Part shown: positions 32,145-32,755 of the stretch, one piece after another | How the letters are laid out: every line of letters begins with the position of its first letter | How positions within the stretch are numbered: the first letter of the stretch is position 1 | Origin: Clostridia bacterium | GTDB taxonomy: Bacteria > Bacillota > Clostridia > Christensenellales > Borkfalkiaceae | Direction of reading: 5' to 3' | NCBI GenBank assembly: GCA_021204825.1 | Contig: JAJPYR010000018.1 | Location: 1 to 32,755, forward strand | Length of the DNA: 32,755 nucleotides | Notes under the pieces: model-generated | The model's input: the letters and a program-made list of their open reading frames with translations, nothing else | Databases searched by the model: none | What the model was told of the DNA's origin: nothing | Program-made: the position numbers and the translations under genes

Positions 32145-32755
32145 ATGAAAGTAGCAGTTGTAACGGACAGCAACAGCGGAATAACCCAGGCTGAGGCGAA
32201 GGAACTTGGCATTGACGTCATCCCCATGCCCGTTCTCATAGAAGGCGAACAGTACCTTGAGGACATATCTTTGACTCAGGAACAGTTCTACGAGAAGCTC
32301 AGGGACATCAACATCAATATCTCCACATCCCAGCCCAATCCGGAGGATGTCGGCGAAGTCTGGGCTAAGAATCTCACAGATCATGACGCTGTCATTCACA
32401 TTCCCATGTCCTCCGGCCTTTCCAATACATGCGAAACGCTTTTGAAGTATGCGCAGGATGATGACAGGTTCCGCGGCAAGGTATATGTCGTGGACAACCA
32501 GAGAATCTCCGTCACACAGAGGCAGTCCACATATGACGCCATCAAGATGGCCAATGAAGGCAAGGATGCGCAGGAGATATATGACTGGCTCATGGCTACA
32601 AAAATGACCTCCTCCATCTACATCATGGTGGATACGCTCAAGTACCTCAAAAAAGGCGGCAGACTCACTCCCGCCGTTGCCATGATAGGCACTATCCTAA
32701 AGCTCAAGCCCGTCCTTCAGATCCAGGGATACAAGCTGGACACATACAACAAGTC
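32145..32755 (+). CDS. DegV family fatty-acid-binding protein (partial, right edge)
   Basis: The ATG at 32145 follows GAAGGAGTG. The frame stays open to the end of the window (203 codons; the family is usually about 280). It opens KVAVVTDSNSGIT, then has STSQPNPEDV, the MSSGLSNT loop and the DTLKYLKKGGR motif of the DegV fold. DegV/FakB proteins bind fatty acids and hand them to a kinase partner (FakA) for phosphorylation in phospholipid synthesis. Whether this one is a true FakB is not shown by sequence alone. It has its own promoter and is independent of ilvA-ridA. Confidence 0.93.
   Translation, partial: MKVAVVTDSNSGITQAEAKELGIDVIPMPVLIEGEQYLEDISLTQEQFYEKLRDININISTSQPNPEDVGEVWAKNLTDHDAVIHIPMSSGLSNTCETLLKYAQDDDRFRGKVYVVDNQRISVTQRQSTYDAIKMANEGKDAQEIYDWLMATKMTSSIYIMVDTLKYLKKGGRLTPAVAMIGTILKLKPVLQIQGYKLDTYNK

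Overview
The window looks like chromosomal DNA of a Gram-positive, Clostridia-like (Bacillota) bacterium. This rests on the strong AGGAGG-type ribosome binding sites, the clean sigma-A-type promoters, a yybP-ykoY (manganese) riboswitch, a clostridial-style serine-recombinase cassette and the housekeeping genes present. It is an inference, because no rRNA or other taxonomic marker gene lies in the window. Base composition is close to 50 % GC.

Left part (1-5350), mobile-element territory. A minus-strand cassette encodes a HTH/zinc-ribbon protein, a 55-residue SHOCT-like protein and two large serine recombinases that overlap each other; the last runs off the left edge. Next come a terminator, a frame-disrupted acidic ORF, a small single-TM protein, a possible tiny plus-strand transcript, and a tyrosine integrase on the minus strand.

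Middle (5350-15300), transporters. An eight-TM protein of unknown function appears to be an internal duplication. It is followed by four consecutive MATE-family efflux genes on the minus strand, with different C-terminal tails and an attenuator-like terminator before the last one. Upstream of the array lies a CaCA cation antiporter. Its leader carries a recognisable Mn2+ riboswitch, with promoter, aptamer and terminator all readable, so this antiporter is probably a manganese exporter.

Housekeeping block (15334-19515). Nnr (NAD(P)HX repair), BirA (biotin ligase, no HTH) and RecX lie on the minus strand. They are followed by a divergent branched-chain aminotransferase (IlvE) on the plus strand. 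The recX and ilvE promoters lie back to back, and an inverted repeat brackets the ilvE -10 box.

Giant gene (19633-29412, minus). It encodes a 3259-residue, N-terminally anchored, acidic, beta-rich repeat protein. Three clear tandem modules of about 495 residues and one more diverged copy are followed by Listeria-Bacteroides-type (Flg_new-like) repeats. A small acidic ORF overlaps its start, and both sit behind one strong promoter. This is the most novel-looking object in the window.

Right end (30165-32755, plus). Threonine dehydratase (IlvA with ACT domain), RidA (which deaminates the enamine/imine that IlvA releases) and the start of a DegV-family fatty-acid-binding protein. No tRNA, rRNA or CRISPR array was seen.
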